Shown: positions 1 through 11,246 of the stretch, piece by piece
Layout of the letters: every line of letters begins with the position of its first letter
How positions within the stretch are numbered: the first letter of the stretch is position 1
Origin: Lucinisca nassula
Lineage: Eukaryota; Mollusca; Bivalvia; Lucinida; Lucinidae
Reading direction: 5' to 3'
Length of the DNA stretch: 64,000 bases
NCBI GenBank assembly: GCA_963580285.1
Contig: OY757010.1
Span: 214,366,138 to 214,430,137, forward strand
Translations under genes and position numbers: made by a program
Notes under the pieces: generated by a model
The model's database searches: none
What the model was told of the DNA's origin: nothing
What the model saw: only the letters and a program-made list of their open reading frames with translations

Positions 1-1005
1 GGGGCAAAAAATGCCCCCGTCCCGGGGCCCTTTGGTTTTTACATAGGCTTATATAGGGAAAATTTTTCAAAATCTTCTTCTCTGAAACCACAAGGCTTAG
101 GTCTTTTATATTTGGTATGAAGCTTCTCTAAAGGACCCCTTCCAAGATGATTCAAATTATAGTGCTGGGGCCAAAAGTGGCCCCCGCCCCGGGGCCCTTT
201 GGTTTTACATAGGCTTATATAATCTTTAAAAATCTTCTCTGAAACTACAAGGCCCAGGACTTTGATATTTGGTATGAAGCTTCATCTAATAGACCTCTAC
301 CAAGATTGTTCAAATTATAGCCCTGAGGCCAAAAATGCCCCCGCTCTGGGGCCCTATGGTTTTACATAGACTAATATTATAGGGAAAATCTTTAAAAATC
401 TTCTCTGAAACCACAAGGCCTGGGTCTTTGATATTTGGTATGAAGCTGCATGTAGTGGACCTCTATCAAGATGATTCAAATTATAGCTCTGATACCAAAA
501 AAGTCCCCGCTCTGGGGCCCTTTGGTTTTACATAGACTTATATAGGGAAATCTTTAAAAATCTTCTCTGAAACTGCAAGGCCAAGGTCTTTGATATTTAG
601 TATGGAGCTTTATCTACTGAACCTCTACCAAGATTGTTCAAATTATAGCCCTAGGGCCACAAATGCCCCCACCCCGGGGCCCTTTGGTTTTACATAGACT
701 TTATATAGCCCCTGGGCCATTTGGTTTTGCATAGGCTTATGTAGGGAATATCTTTAAAAAAAATCTTCTTGTCTGAAACCGCAAGGCCCAGGTCTTTGAT
801 ATTTGATGTGTAGCTTCTTCTAGTGGACCTTTGCCAAGATTGTTCAAATTATAGCCTTTGTTGATGTTTGGTATGAAGCTTCACCTTTAAGACCTCCCTC
901 AACATTATGCACATTAAAGCCCTGGGGCCAATAATGGCCCTCTCTGGGGCCCACTTGTTACACTATGGATCAGGTGAGCGATCCAGGGCTATCATGGCCC
1001 TCTTG
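1..1005 (+). mobile_element. Partial family-A Helentron-like copy (right part)
   Basis: Monomers followed by the unique right block and the right terminus ending CTCTTG. It is cut by the window start. It is nearly identical to 2184-3709 apart from a 6-bp deletion near 221 and the absence of the 511-bp MITE. Confidence 0.8.
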
Positions 1006-2012
1006 TTAGCTCACCGTCACGTAGTGACGAGGTGAGCTTTTTGGATCACTTTTTGTCCGTCGTGCGTCCGTGCGTGCGTGGGTAAACAATTTCTTCAAAC
1101 GACATCTCCTCCTAAACCACTGATCGGATTTTGACCAAACTTCACAGGAATGATCCTTAGGTGGTCCCCTTTCAAAGTTGTTCAAATGGTTCCGGTCCGT
1201 TGCACATCTAGGTCACAGGAGCCAAAAATAGATTTTTTTCACTGAAAACTTAAAAAATCTTCTTCTCTGAAACCACAAGGCCCAGGTCTTTGATATTTGG
1301 TATGAATCTTCATCTAGTGGACCCCTACCAAGATTGTTCAAATTATAGTGCTGGGGCACAAAATGCCCCCGCCCCAGGGCCCTTTGGTTTTACATAGGCT
1401 TATATATGGAAAATCTGTAACAATCTTCTTCTCTGAAACCACAAGGCCCAGGACTTTGATATTTAGTATGAAGCTTCATCTAATGAACCTCTACCAAGAT
1501 TGTTCAAATTATAGTGCTGGGGCCAAAAATGCCCCCGCCCCATGGCCCTTTGATTTTACATAGACTTATATAGGGAAAATCTTTAAAAATCTTCTTCTCT
1601 GAAACCACAAGGCCCAGGTCTTTGATATTTGGTATGAAGCTTCATCTAGTGGACCCCTACCAAGATTGTTCAAATTATAGTGCTGGGGCACAAAATGCCC
1701 CCGCCCCGGGGCCCTTTGGTTTTACATAGGCTTATATATGTAAAAAACTTTAAAAACCTTCTTCTCTGAAACCACAAGGCCCAGGACTTTGATATTTAGT
1801 ATGAACCTTCATCTAATGGACCTCTACCAAGATTGTTCAAATTGTAGTGCTGGGGCCAAAAATGTCCCCGCTCCATGGCCCTTTGGTTTTACATAGACTT
1901 ATATAGGGAAAATCTTTAGAAATCTTCTTCTCTGAAACCACAAGGCCTAGGTCTTCGATATTTGGTATGAAGTTTCATCTAATGGACCTCTACCAAGATT
2001 GTTCAAATTATA
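1..2012 (+). repeat. Tandem segmental duplication, copy 1 of 2
   Basis: Position 1 aligns with 2184 and the match continues to about 2012 against 4721. Differences are a 6-bp deletion, the 511-bp MITE plus its TTAA (copy 2 only), a 4-bp CGTG expansion and scattered substitutions. The unit is about 2.2 kb without the MITE, and copy 1 may extend left of the window. Confidence 0.85.
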
Positions 2013-3709
2013 GTGGTGGGGCAAAAAATGCCCCCGCCCCCAGGCCCTTTGGTTTTACATAGGCTTATATAGGGAAAATCTTGAAAAATCTTCTTCTCTG
2101 AAACCACAAGGCCAAGGACTTTGATATTTGGTATGAAGCTTCACCTAGTGGATCCCTACCAAGATTGTTCAAATTATAGTGCAGGGGCAAAAAATGCCCC
2201 CGTCCCGGGGCCCTTTGGTTTTTACATAGGCTTATATAGGGAAAATTTTTCAAAATCTTCTTCTCTGAAACCACAAGGCTTAGGTCTTTTATATTTGGTA
2301 TGAAGCTTCTCTAAAGGACCCCTTCCAAGATGATTCAAATTATAGTGCTGGGGCCAAAAGTGGCCCCCGCCCCGGGGCCCTTTGGTTTTACATAGGCTTA
2401 TATAGAGATAATCTTTAAAAATCTTCTCTGAAACTACAAGGCCCAGGACTTTGATATTTGGTATGAAGCTTCATCTAATAGACCTCTACCAAGATTGTTC
2501 AAATTATAGCCCTGAGGCCAAAAATGCCCCCGCTCTGGGGCCCTATGGTTTTACATAGACTAATATTATAGGGAAAATCTTTAAAAATCTTCTCTGAAAC
2601 CACAAGGCCTGGGTCTTTGATATTTGGTATGAAGCTGCATGTAGTGGACCTCTATCAAGATGATTCAAATTATAGCTCTGATACCAAAAAAGTCCCCGCT
2701 CCGGGGCCCTTTGGTTTTACATAGACTTATATAGGGAAATCTTTAAAAATCTTCTCTGAAACTGCAAGGCCAAGGTCTTTGATATTTAGTATGGAGCTTT
2801 ATCTACTGGACCTCTACCAAGATTGTTCAAATTATAGCCCTAGGGCCACAAATGCCCCCACCCCGGGGCCCTTTGGTTTTACATAGACTTTATATAGCCC
2901 CTGGGCCATTTGGTTTTGCATAGGCTTATGTAGGGAATATCTTTAACCTTTACCCTGCTGAATTAATTTTTTTATCGATACTCCGTCCCACTGAATTGTT
3001 TTTATCAAATACTACCATTTTCAGCAACTTTTAACACGCAAAAACCCGTATTTTTCTTGATTTCTCCACCATTCAAAGCATATGGAAAACGAAAGTAGAC
3101 TACTGTCACTCAGCTGACTGAGTCGAAAAATCGTTTAAAACACCCTTTCAGAGCGTATTTTGGGCTCGATTAGATCAAGTTCGTCAAAAAGTAGCGATTT
3201 CCTCAAAAAAATTGCATCCTTACCCAGAAAACCCGAAGAAAATCCACCCAAAAAAATCGAAACGGCAAGCTTTTTTTTTTCAGCGATGCCCGGATGTTAT
3301 TTGATACTGAAATGCCAAACCGCACCGAAAAACGAGAGTTCCTCCTTTCTATGAGTCGCACCAAGCACACCAGTCAATTTCGGCGCACGAATGCGCCTAC
3401 AGCGTGGCGCCATTACATTTTCACGGGCGCACGAATGCGCCTACAGCATGCTAAAGGTTAAAAAAAATCTTCTTGTCTGAAACCGCAAGGCCCAGGTCTT
3501 TGATATTTGATGTGTAGCTTCTTCTAGTGGACCTTTGCCAAGATTGTTCAAATTATAGCCTTTGTTGATGTTTGGTATGAAGCTTCACCTTTAAGACCTC
3601 CCTCAACATTATGCACATTAAAGCCCTGGGGCCAATAATGGCCCTCTCTGGGGCCCACTTGTTACACTATGGATCAGGTGAGCGATCCAGGGCCATCATG
3701 GCCCTCTTG
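1008..3709 (+). mobile_element. Family-A Helentron-like copy 1, complete
   Basis: Left hairpin at 1008-1038, GTCCGT block, ~200-bp left unique block (to about 1230), monomers, right unique block, and right end at 3709. It contains the piggyBac-type MITE at 2947-3457. Only two T residues separate it from the neighbours on each side. Confidence 0.8.
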
Positions 3710-4721
3710 TTAGCTCACCGTCACGTAGTGACGAGGTGAGCTTTTTGGATCACTTTTTGTCCGTCGTGCGTCCGTGCGTGCGTGCGTGCGTAAACAATTT
3801 CTTCAAACGACATCTCCTCCTAAACCACTGATCGGATTTTGACCAAACTTCACAGGAATGATCCTTAGGTGGTCCCCTTTCAAAGTTGTTCAAATGGTTC
3901 CGGTCCGTTGCACATCTAGGTCACAGGAGCCAAAAATAGATTTTTTTCACTGAAAACTTAAAAAATCTTCTTCTCTGAAACCACAAGGCCCAGGTCTTTG
4001 ATATTTGGTATGAATCTTCATCTAGTGGACCCCTACCAAGATTGTTCAAATTATAGTGCTGGGGCACAAAATGCCCCCGCCCCAGGGCCCTTTGGTTTTA
4101 CATAGGCTTATATATGGAAAATCTGTAACAATCTTCTTCTCTGAAACCACAAGGCCCAGGACTTTGATATTTAGTATGAAGCTTCATCTAATGAACCTCT
4201 ACCAAGATTGTTCAAATTATAGTGCTGGGGCCAAAAATGCCCCCGCCCCATGGCCCTTTGATTTTACATAGACTTATATAGGGAAAATCTTTAAAAATCT
4301 TCTTCTCTGAAACCACAAGGCCCAGGTCTTTGATATTTGGTATGAAGCTTCATCTAGTGGACCCCTACCAAGATTGTTCAAATTATAGTGCTGGGGCACA
4401 AAATGCCCCCGCCCCGGGGCCCTTTGGTTTTACATAGGCTTATATATGTAAAAAACTTTAAAAATCTTCTTCTCTGAAACCACAAGGCCCAGGACTTTGA
4501 TATTTAGTATGAACCTTCATCTAATGGACCTCTACCAAGATTGTTCAAATTGTAGTGCTGGGGCCAAAAATGTCCCCGCTCCATGGCCCTTTGGTTTTAC
4601 ATAGACTTATATAGGGAAAATCTTTAGAAATCTTCTTCTCTGAAACCACAAGGCCTAGGTCTTCGATATTTGGTATGAAGTTTCATCTAATGGACCTCTA
4701 CCAAGATTGTTCAAATTATAG
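2184..4721 (+). repeat. Tandem segmental duplication, copy 2 of 2
   Basis: See copy 1 (1-2012). This copy carries the MITE, so the MITE inserted after the duplication. Its end near 4721 is where the two copies stop aligning in register. Confidence 0.85.
2947..3457 (+). mobile_element. piggyBac-type MITE, 511 bp, TTAA target
   Basis: Flanked by TTAA on both sides (2943-2946 and 3458-3461). The termini are inverted repeats: CCTTTACCCTGCTG at the left, and CAGCATGCTAAAGG at the right, which reverse-complements to CCTTTAGCATGCTG. The paralogous stretch at 741-770 has the same host sequence with a single TTAA (754-757), an exact empty site. The 64-aa ORF inside (3160-3354) shows no recognisable domain. 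The TTAA duplication and C-rich terminus fit piggyBac. Confidence 0.9.
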
Positions 4722-6073
4722 TGCTGGGGCCAAAAATGCCCCCGCCCCATGGCCCTTTGATTTTACATAGACTTATATAGGGAAAATCTTTAAAAATCTT
4801 CTTCTCTGAAACCACAAGGCCTAGGTCTTTGATATTTGGTATGAAGCTTCAGCTATAGTACCCCTACCAAGATTGTTCAAATTGTAGTGCTGGGGCCAAA
4901 AATGCCCCTGCCCCGGGGCCCTTTTGTTTTACATAGGCTTATACAGGGATAATCTTTAAAAATCTTCTTCATTGAAACCGCAAAGCCCAGGACTTTGATA
5001 TTTGGTATGAAGCTTCATCTAATGGACCTCTACCAAGAATGTTCAAATTATAGCCCTGGGGCCAAAACTGCCCCCGCTCTGGGGCCCTTTGGTTTTACAT
5101 AGACTTATATAGGGAAAATCTTTAAAAATCTTCTTCTCTGAAACTACAAGGCCTAGTCCTTTGATATTTTGTGTGGAGCTTCATCTAGTGGACCTTTATC
5201 AAGATTGTTCAAATTATAGCCCTGGGACCAAAAATGTCCCCGCTCTCGGGCCCTTTGGTTTTACATAGACTTATATAGGGAAAATCTTAAAAAATCTTCT
5301 TCTCTGAAACTGCATGGCCAAGGACTTTGATATTTGGTGTGAAGCTTCATCTAGTGGACCCCTACTAAGATTGTTCAAATTATAGCCCTTTGGCAAAAAA
5401 TGCCCCCACTGCGAGGCCCTTTGGTTTAACATAGACTTATATAGAGAAAATCTTTAAAAATCTTCTTCTCTGAAACCACAAGGCCTAGGTCTTTGATATT
5501 TGGCGTGAAATATCATCTAGTGGACCTCTATCAAGATTGTTCAAATTATAGCCCTGGGGCCAAAAATGTCACCGCCCTGAGACCCTTTGGTTTTACATAG
5601 TCTTATAAAGGGAAATATTTAAAAATCTTCTTCTCTGAAACTGCAAGGCCCATGTCTTTGATATTTGGTATTAAGCTTCATCTAGTGGACCTCTACCAAG
5701 ATTGTTCCAAATTATAGCCCTGGGGCCACAAATGTCCCCAGCCTGGGACCCTTTGGTTTTACATAGACTTATATAGCCCCGATGCAAACTTGGTTTTGCA
5801 TAGGCTTATGTATGGAATATCTTTAAAAAAAATCTTCTTCTCTGAAACCGCAAGGCCCAATTCCTTGATATTTGGTGTGTAGCTTCATCTCGACGACCTT
5901 TGCCAAGATTGTTCATATTAAAGCCTTTGTTGATGTTTGGTATGAAGCTTCACCTTTAAGACCTCCCTCAGCATTATGCACATTAAAGCCCTGGGGCCAA
6001 TAATGATCCTCCCTAGGGCCCACTTGTTACACTATGGATCAGGTGAGCGATCCAGGGTCATCATGGCCCTCTT
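3712..6073 (+). mobile_element. Family-A Helentron-like copy 2, complete
   Basis: Intact left hairpin (3712-3742), a longer CGTG run than copy 1, left block, about eleven monomers and the right end near 6073. Its first ~1 kb is almost identical to copy 1, marking a recent duplication. Confidence 0.8.
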
Positions 6074-7930
6074 GTGTTTTATATTAGGATCACTTTTTGT
6101 CTGTCATCCGTGCGTAAACAATTTCTTCAAACTACATCTCCTCCTAAACCACTGATCGGATTTTGACCAAACTTCACAGGAATGATCCTTAGGTGGACCC
6201 CTTTTAGAGTTGTTCAAATGGTTCTGGTCTGCTGCACATCAAGGTCACAGGGGCCAAAAATAGATTTTTTTAATGAAAACTTAAAAAATCTTCTTCTCTT
6301 AAAAACCATAAGGCCCAGGTCTTTGATATTTGGTACGAAGTTTCATCTAGTGGATCCCTACCAAGATTGTTCAAATTATAGTGCTGGGGCCAAAAATGCC
6401 CCCGCCCCGGGGCCCTTTGGTTTTACATTGGCTTATATAGGGAAACTCTTTAAAAATCTTCTTCTCTGAAACCACAAGGCCCAGGACTTTGATATTTGGT
6501 ATGAAGCTTCATCAAGTGGACCCCTACCAAGAATAGTGCTTGGGCAAAAAATGTGACCGCCCCGGGGCCCTTTGGTTTTACATAGGCTTATATAGGGAAA
6601 ATCTTTAAAAGTCTTCTTCTCTGAAACACAAGGCCCAGAACTTTGATATTTATACCCCCGCAAACGAAGTTTGAAGGGGGTATATAGGAGTCAGCTTGTC
6701 GTCTGTCGTCGTCGTCGTGGGTCCGTTACAAAAAACTTTAACATTGCTCATAACTTCCTTATTCTTTGACCGATTTCTTTAATATTCATACACCACACAC
6801 CTTGCCACTAGTACTTAAGATTGATATACACAAACCTGACCTTGACCTTTACGTTACTATCTGACAACGCATGCGGGGGTATAATTGGCGCCCGTTAGGC
6901 GGCAGCTCTAGTTGGTGTGAAGCTTCATCCAATAGACCTCTACTAAGAATGTTCAAATTAAAGCCCTTGGGCCAAAAATGGCCCGGCTCTGGGGCCCTTT
7001 GGTTTTACATAGACTTATATAGGGAAAATCTTTAAAATTCTTCTTCTCTGAAACCACAAGGCCTAGGTGTTTTATATTTGGTATGAAGCTTCTTCTAAAG
7101 GACCCCTACCAAGATCATTCAAATTATAGTGCTGGAGCCAAAAAATCTTTAAAAATCTTCATTTCTGAAACCGCAAGGCCCAGGACTTTGATATTTGGTA
7201 TGAAGCTTCATCTAATGGACCTCTACCAAGATTGTTCAAATTATAGCCCTGGGGCCAAAAATGCCCCCGCCCCGGGGCCCTATGGTTTTACATAGACTAA
7301 TATAGGGAAACTCTTTAAAAGTCTTCTTCTCTGAAATCTAAAGGCCCCGGTCTTTGATAGTTGGTATGAAGCTGCATCTAGTGGACCTCTATCAATATTA
7401 TTCAAATTATAGCACTGAGACCAAAAATGTCCCCGCTCTGGGGCTCTTTGGTTTTACATAGACTTATATAGGGAAATCTTTAAAAATCTTCTTCTCTGAA
7501 ACTGCAAGGCCCAGGCCTTTAATATTTGGTATGGAGCTTTATCTAGTGGACCTCTACCAAGATTGTTCAAGGTATAGCCCTGGGGCCACAAATGCCCCCA
7601 CCCCGGAGCCCTTTGGTTTTACATAGATTTATATAGCCCCGGGGCCATTTGGTTTTGCATAGCCTTATGTAGGGAATATCTTTAAAAAAATCTTCTCTGA
7701 AACCGCAAGGCCCAGGTCTTTGATATTTGATGTGTAGCTTCATCTAGTGGACCTTTGCCAAGATTGTTCAAATTATAGCCTTTGTTGATGTTTGGTATGA
7801 AGCTTCACCTTTAAGACCTCCCTCAACATTATGCACATTAAAGCCCTGGGGCCAATAATGGCCCTCTCTGGGGCCCACTTGTTACACTATGGATCAGGTG
7901 AGCGATCCAGGGCCATCATGGCCCTCTTGT
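6074..7930 (+). mobile_element. Family-A copy 3 (left hairpin lost)
   Basis: The left terminus lacks the AGCTCACC hairpin; TTTTATATTAGGATCACTTT follows the preceding right end directly. Monomers and the right end are present. It carries a nested second-family element at 6652-6911. Confidence 0.75.
6652..6911 (+). mobile_element. Small Helentron-like element, ATACCCCC family (family C)
   Basis: 260 bp inserted in a family-A monomer. The left end is the hairpin ATACCCCCGCAAACGAAGTT to GGGGGTAT; the right has GCGGGGGTATAATTGG, then a small hairpin (GCCCGTTAGGCGGC) and CTCTAG, with T residues at both flanks. Removing it restores the monomer motif GATATTTGGTGTGAAGC. Confidence 0.85.
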
Positions 7931-9467
7931 GATTAATATTAGGATCACTTTTTGTCTGTCATCCGTGCATAAACAATTTCTTCAAACAACATCTCCTCCT
8001 AAACCACTGATCGGATTTTGACCAAACTTCACAGGAATGATCCTTAGGTGGTCCCCTTTCAAAGTTGTTCAAATGGTTCCGGTCCGTTGCACATATAGGT
8101 CACAGGAGACAAAAATAGATTTTTTCACCGAAAACTTAAAAAATCTTCTTCTCTGAAACCGCAAAGCCCAGGTCTTTGATATTTGGTATGAAGCTTCATC
8201 TAGTGGACCACGACCAAGATTGTTCAAATTACAGTGCTGGGGCCAAAAATGCCCCAGCCCCGGGGCCCTTTGGTTTTACATGGGCTTATATAGGGAAAAT
8301 CTTTAAAAATCTTCTTCCCTGAAACCGCAAGGCCCAGGTCTTTGCTATTTGGTATGAAGCTTCATCTGATGGACCGCTACCAAGATTGCTCAAATTATAG
8401 TTCTCGGGCCAAAAATGACCCCGCCCCGGGGCCCTTTGGTTTTACATGGGCTTATATAGGGAAAATCTTTAAAAATCTTCTTCCCTGAAACCGCAAGGCC
8501 CTGGTCTTTGCTATTTGGTATGAAGCTTCATCTGATGGACCGCTACCAAGATTGCTCAAATTACAGTTCTCGGGCCAAAAATGCCCCCGCCCCAGGGCCC
8601 TTTGGTTTTACATCGGCTTATATAGGGAAAATCTTTAAAAATCTTCTTCTCTGAAACCTCAAGGCTCAGTTCTTTGATATTTGGTATGAAGCTTCATCTT
8701 GTAAACCTCTACCAAGATTGTTCAAATTATAGCCCTGGGGCCAAAAATGCCCCCGTCTCGGGGCCCTTTGGTTTTACATAGACTTATACAGGGATAATCT
8801 TTAAAAATCTTCTTCTGTGAAACCACAAGGCCTAGGTCTTTGATATTTGCTGTGAAATTTCATCTAGTTGACCTCTATCAAGATTGTTCAAATTATAGAC
8901 CTGGGGTCAAAAATGCCCCCGCCCCGAGACCCTTTGGTTTTACATAGACTTATATAGGGAAATCTTTAAAAATCTTCTTCTCTGAAACTGCAAGGCCCAT
9001 GTCTTTGATATTTGGTATGGAGCTTCATCTAGTGGACCACTACCAAGATTGTTCACATTATAGCCCACGGGCTACAAATCCCCCGATCCGGGGCCCTTTG
9101 GTTTTACATAGACTTATATAGAAATAATCTTTGAAAATCTTTTTCTATTTAAATTAAAGCCCAGAGGCCAAAAATGCCCCCGCTCTGGGGCCATTTGGAT
9201 TTACATAGGCTTATGTAGGGAATATCTCTTCTCTGAAACCGCAAGACCCAGGTCTGTGATATTTGGGATGTAGTTCCATCTAGTGGACCTTTGCCATGAT
9301 TATTCAAATTATAGCCTTTGTTGATATTTGGTATGAAGCTTCACCTTTTTAGACCTCCCTCAACATTATGCACATTATAGCCCTAGGGTCAATAATGGCC
9401 CTCCCCGGGGCCCACTTGTTACTCTATGGATCAGGTGAGCGATCCAGGGCCATCATGGCCCTCTTGT
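7931..9467 (+). mobile_element. Family-A copy 4 (left hairpin lost)
   Basis: Same hairpin-less left start as copy 3 (ATTAATATTAGGATCAC). It has the fewest monomers of the array. Two adjacent monomers at about 8290-8625 are nearly identical (TTCCCTGAAACCGC variant), a local duplication. Confidence 0.75.
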
Positions 9468-11246
9468 GTTTTATATTAGGATCACTTTTTGTCTGTCATC
9501 TGTGCGTAATCAATTCCTTCAAACGACATCTCCTCCTAAACCACTGATTGGATTTTGACCAAACTTCACAGGAATAATCCTTAGGTCGTCTCCTTTCAAA
9601 GTTGTTCAAATGGTTACGGTCTGTTGCATATATAGGTCATAGGAGCCAAAAATAGATTTTTTTCACCGAAAACTTAAAAAATCTTCTTCTCTGAAACCAC
9701 AAGGCCCAGGACTTTGATATTTGGTATGAAGCTTCATCTTGTGGACCCCTACCAAGATTGTTCAAATTATAGTGCTGGGGCCAAAAATGCCCCCGCCCCT
9801 CGGCCCTTTTGTTTTACATGGGCTTATATAGGGAAAATCTTTAAAAATCTTCTTCTCTGAAACCGCCAGGCCAAGGTCTTTGATATTTGGTATGAAGCTT
9901 CATCTAGTGGACCCCTACCAAGATTGTTCCAATTATAGTGCTGGGGGCAAAAATGCCCCTGCCTCAGGGCCCTTTGGTTTTATATGGGCTCATATAGGGA
10001 AAATCTTTAAAAATCTTCTTATCTGAAACTGCAAGGCCCAGGTCTTTGCTATTTGGAATGAAGCTTCATCTAGTGGACCCCTACCAAGATTGTTCAAATT
10101 ATAGTGCTGGGGCCAAAAATGCCCCCGCCCCAGGACCCTTTGGTTTTACATAGGCTTATATAGGGAAAATCTTTAAAAATCTTCTTCTCTGAATCCGCAA
10201 GGCCCAGGTCTTTGATATTTGGTATGAAGCTTCATCTTGTGTACCCCTACCACGATTGTTCAAATTAAAGCCCTGGGGCCAAAAATGTCCCTGCTTCAGG
10301 GCCCTTTGCTTTAACATAGGCTTTTATAGGGAATCTTCTTCTCTGAAACCACAAGGCCTAGGTCTTCGATATTTTGTATGAAGCTTCATCTAGTGGACCT
10401 CTACAAAGATTGTTCAAATTAAAGCCCTGAGACCAAAAACGGCCCCGCCGCGGGGCCCTTTGGTTTTACATAGTCTTGTATAGAAAAATCTTTAAAAATT
10501 TTCTTCTGTGAAACCACAAGGCCTAGGGCTTTGATATTTGGAGTGAAATTTCATCTAGTGGATCTCTATCAAGATTGTTCAAATTAAAGCCCTTGGGTCA
10601 AAAATGCCCCCGCCCCGAGACCCTTTGGTTTTACATAGACTTATAAAGGGAAATATTTAAAAATCTTCTTCTGAAACTGCAAGGCCCATGTCTTTGATAT
10701 TTTGGTATGGAGCTTCATCTAGTGGACCTCTACCAAAATTGTTCAAATTATAGCCCTCCGGCCACAAATACCCCCGCCCCGGGGCCCTTTGGTTTTACAT
10801 AGACTTATATAGAGATAATCTTTGAAAAATCTTCTTCTCTGAAACAGCAAGACCTAGGTCTTGGATATTTGGTGTGAAGCTTCATCTAGTGGACCTCTAC
10901 ATGTATCAAGATTGTTTAAATTATAGCCCTGAGGCCAAAAATACCCCCGCCCCGGGGCCATTTGGTTTTACATAGGCTTATGTAGGGAATATCTTTAAAA
11001 AATCTTCTTCTCTGAAACTGAAACGCCCAGGTCTTTGATATTTGGTGTGTAGCTTCATCTATTGGACCTTTGCCAAGATTGTTCAAATTATAGCCTTTGT
11101 TGATATTTGCTATGAACCTTCACCTTTTTAGACCTCCCTCAACATTATGCACATTATAGCCCTGGTTTCAATAATGGCCCTCTCCGGGGCCCACTTATTA
11201 CTCTAAGGATCAGGTGAGCGATCCAGGGCCATCATGGCCCTCTTGT
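9468..11246 (+). mobile_element. Family-A copy 5 (left hairpin lost)
   Basis: Starts TTTTATATTAGGATCACTTT, then the left block, monomers and right end. It is more diverged than copies 1-2. Confidence 0.75.
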
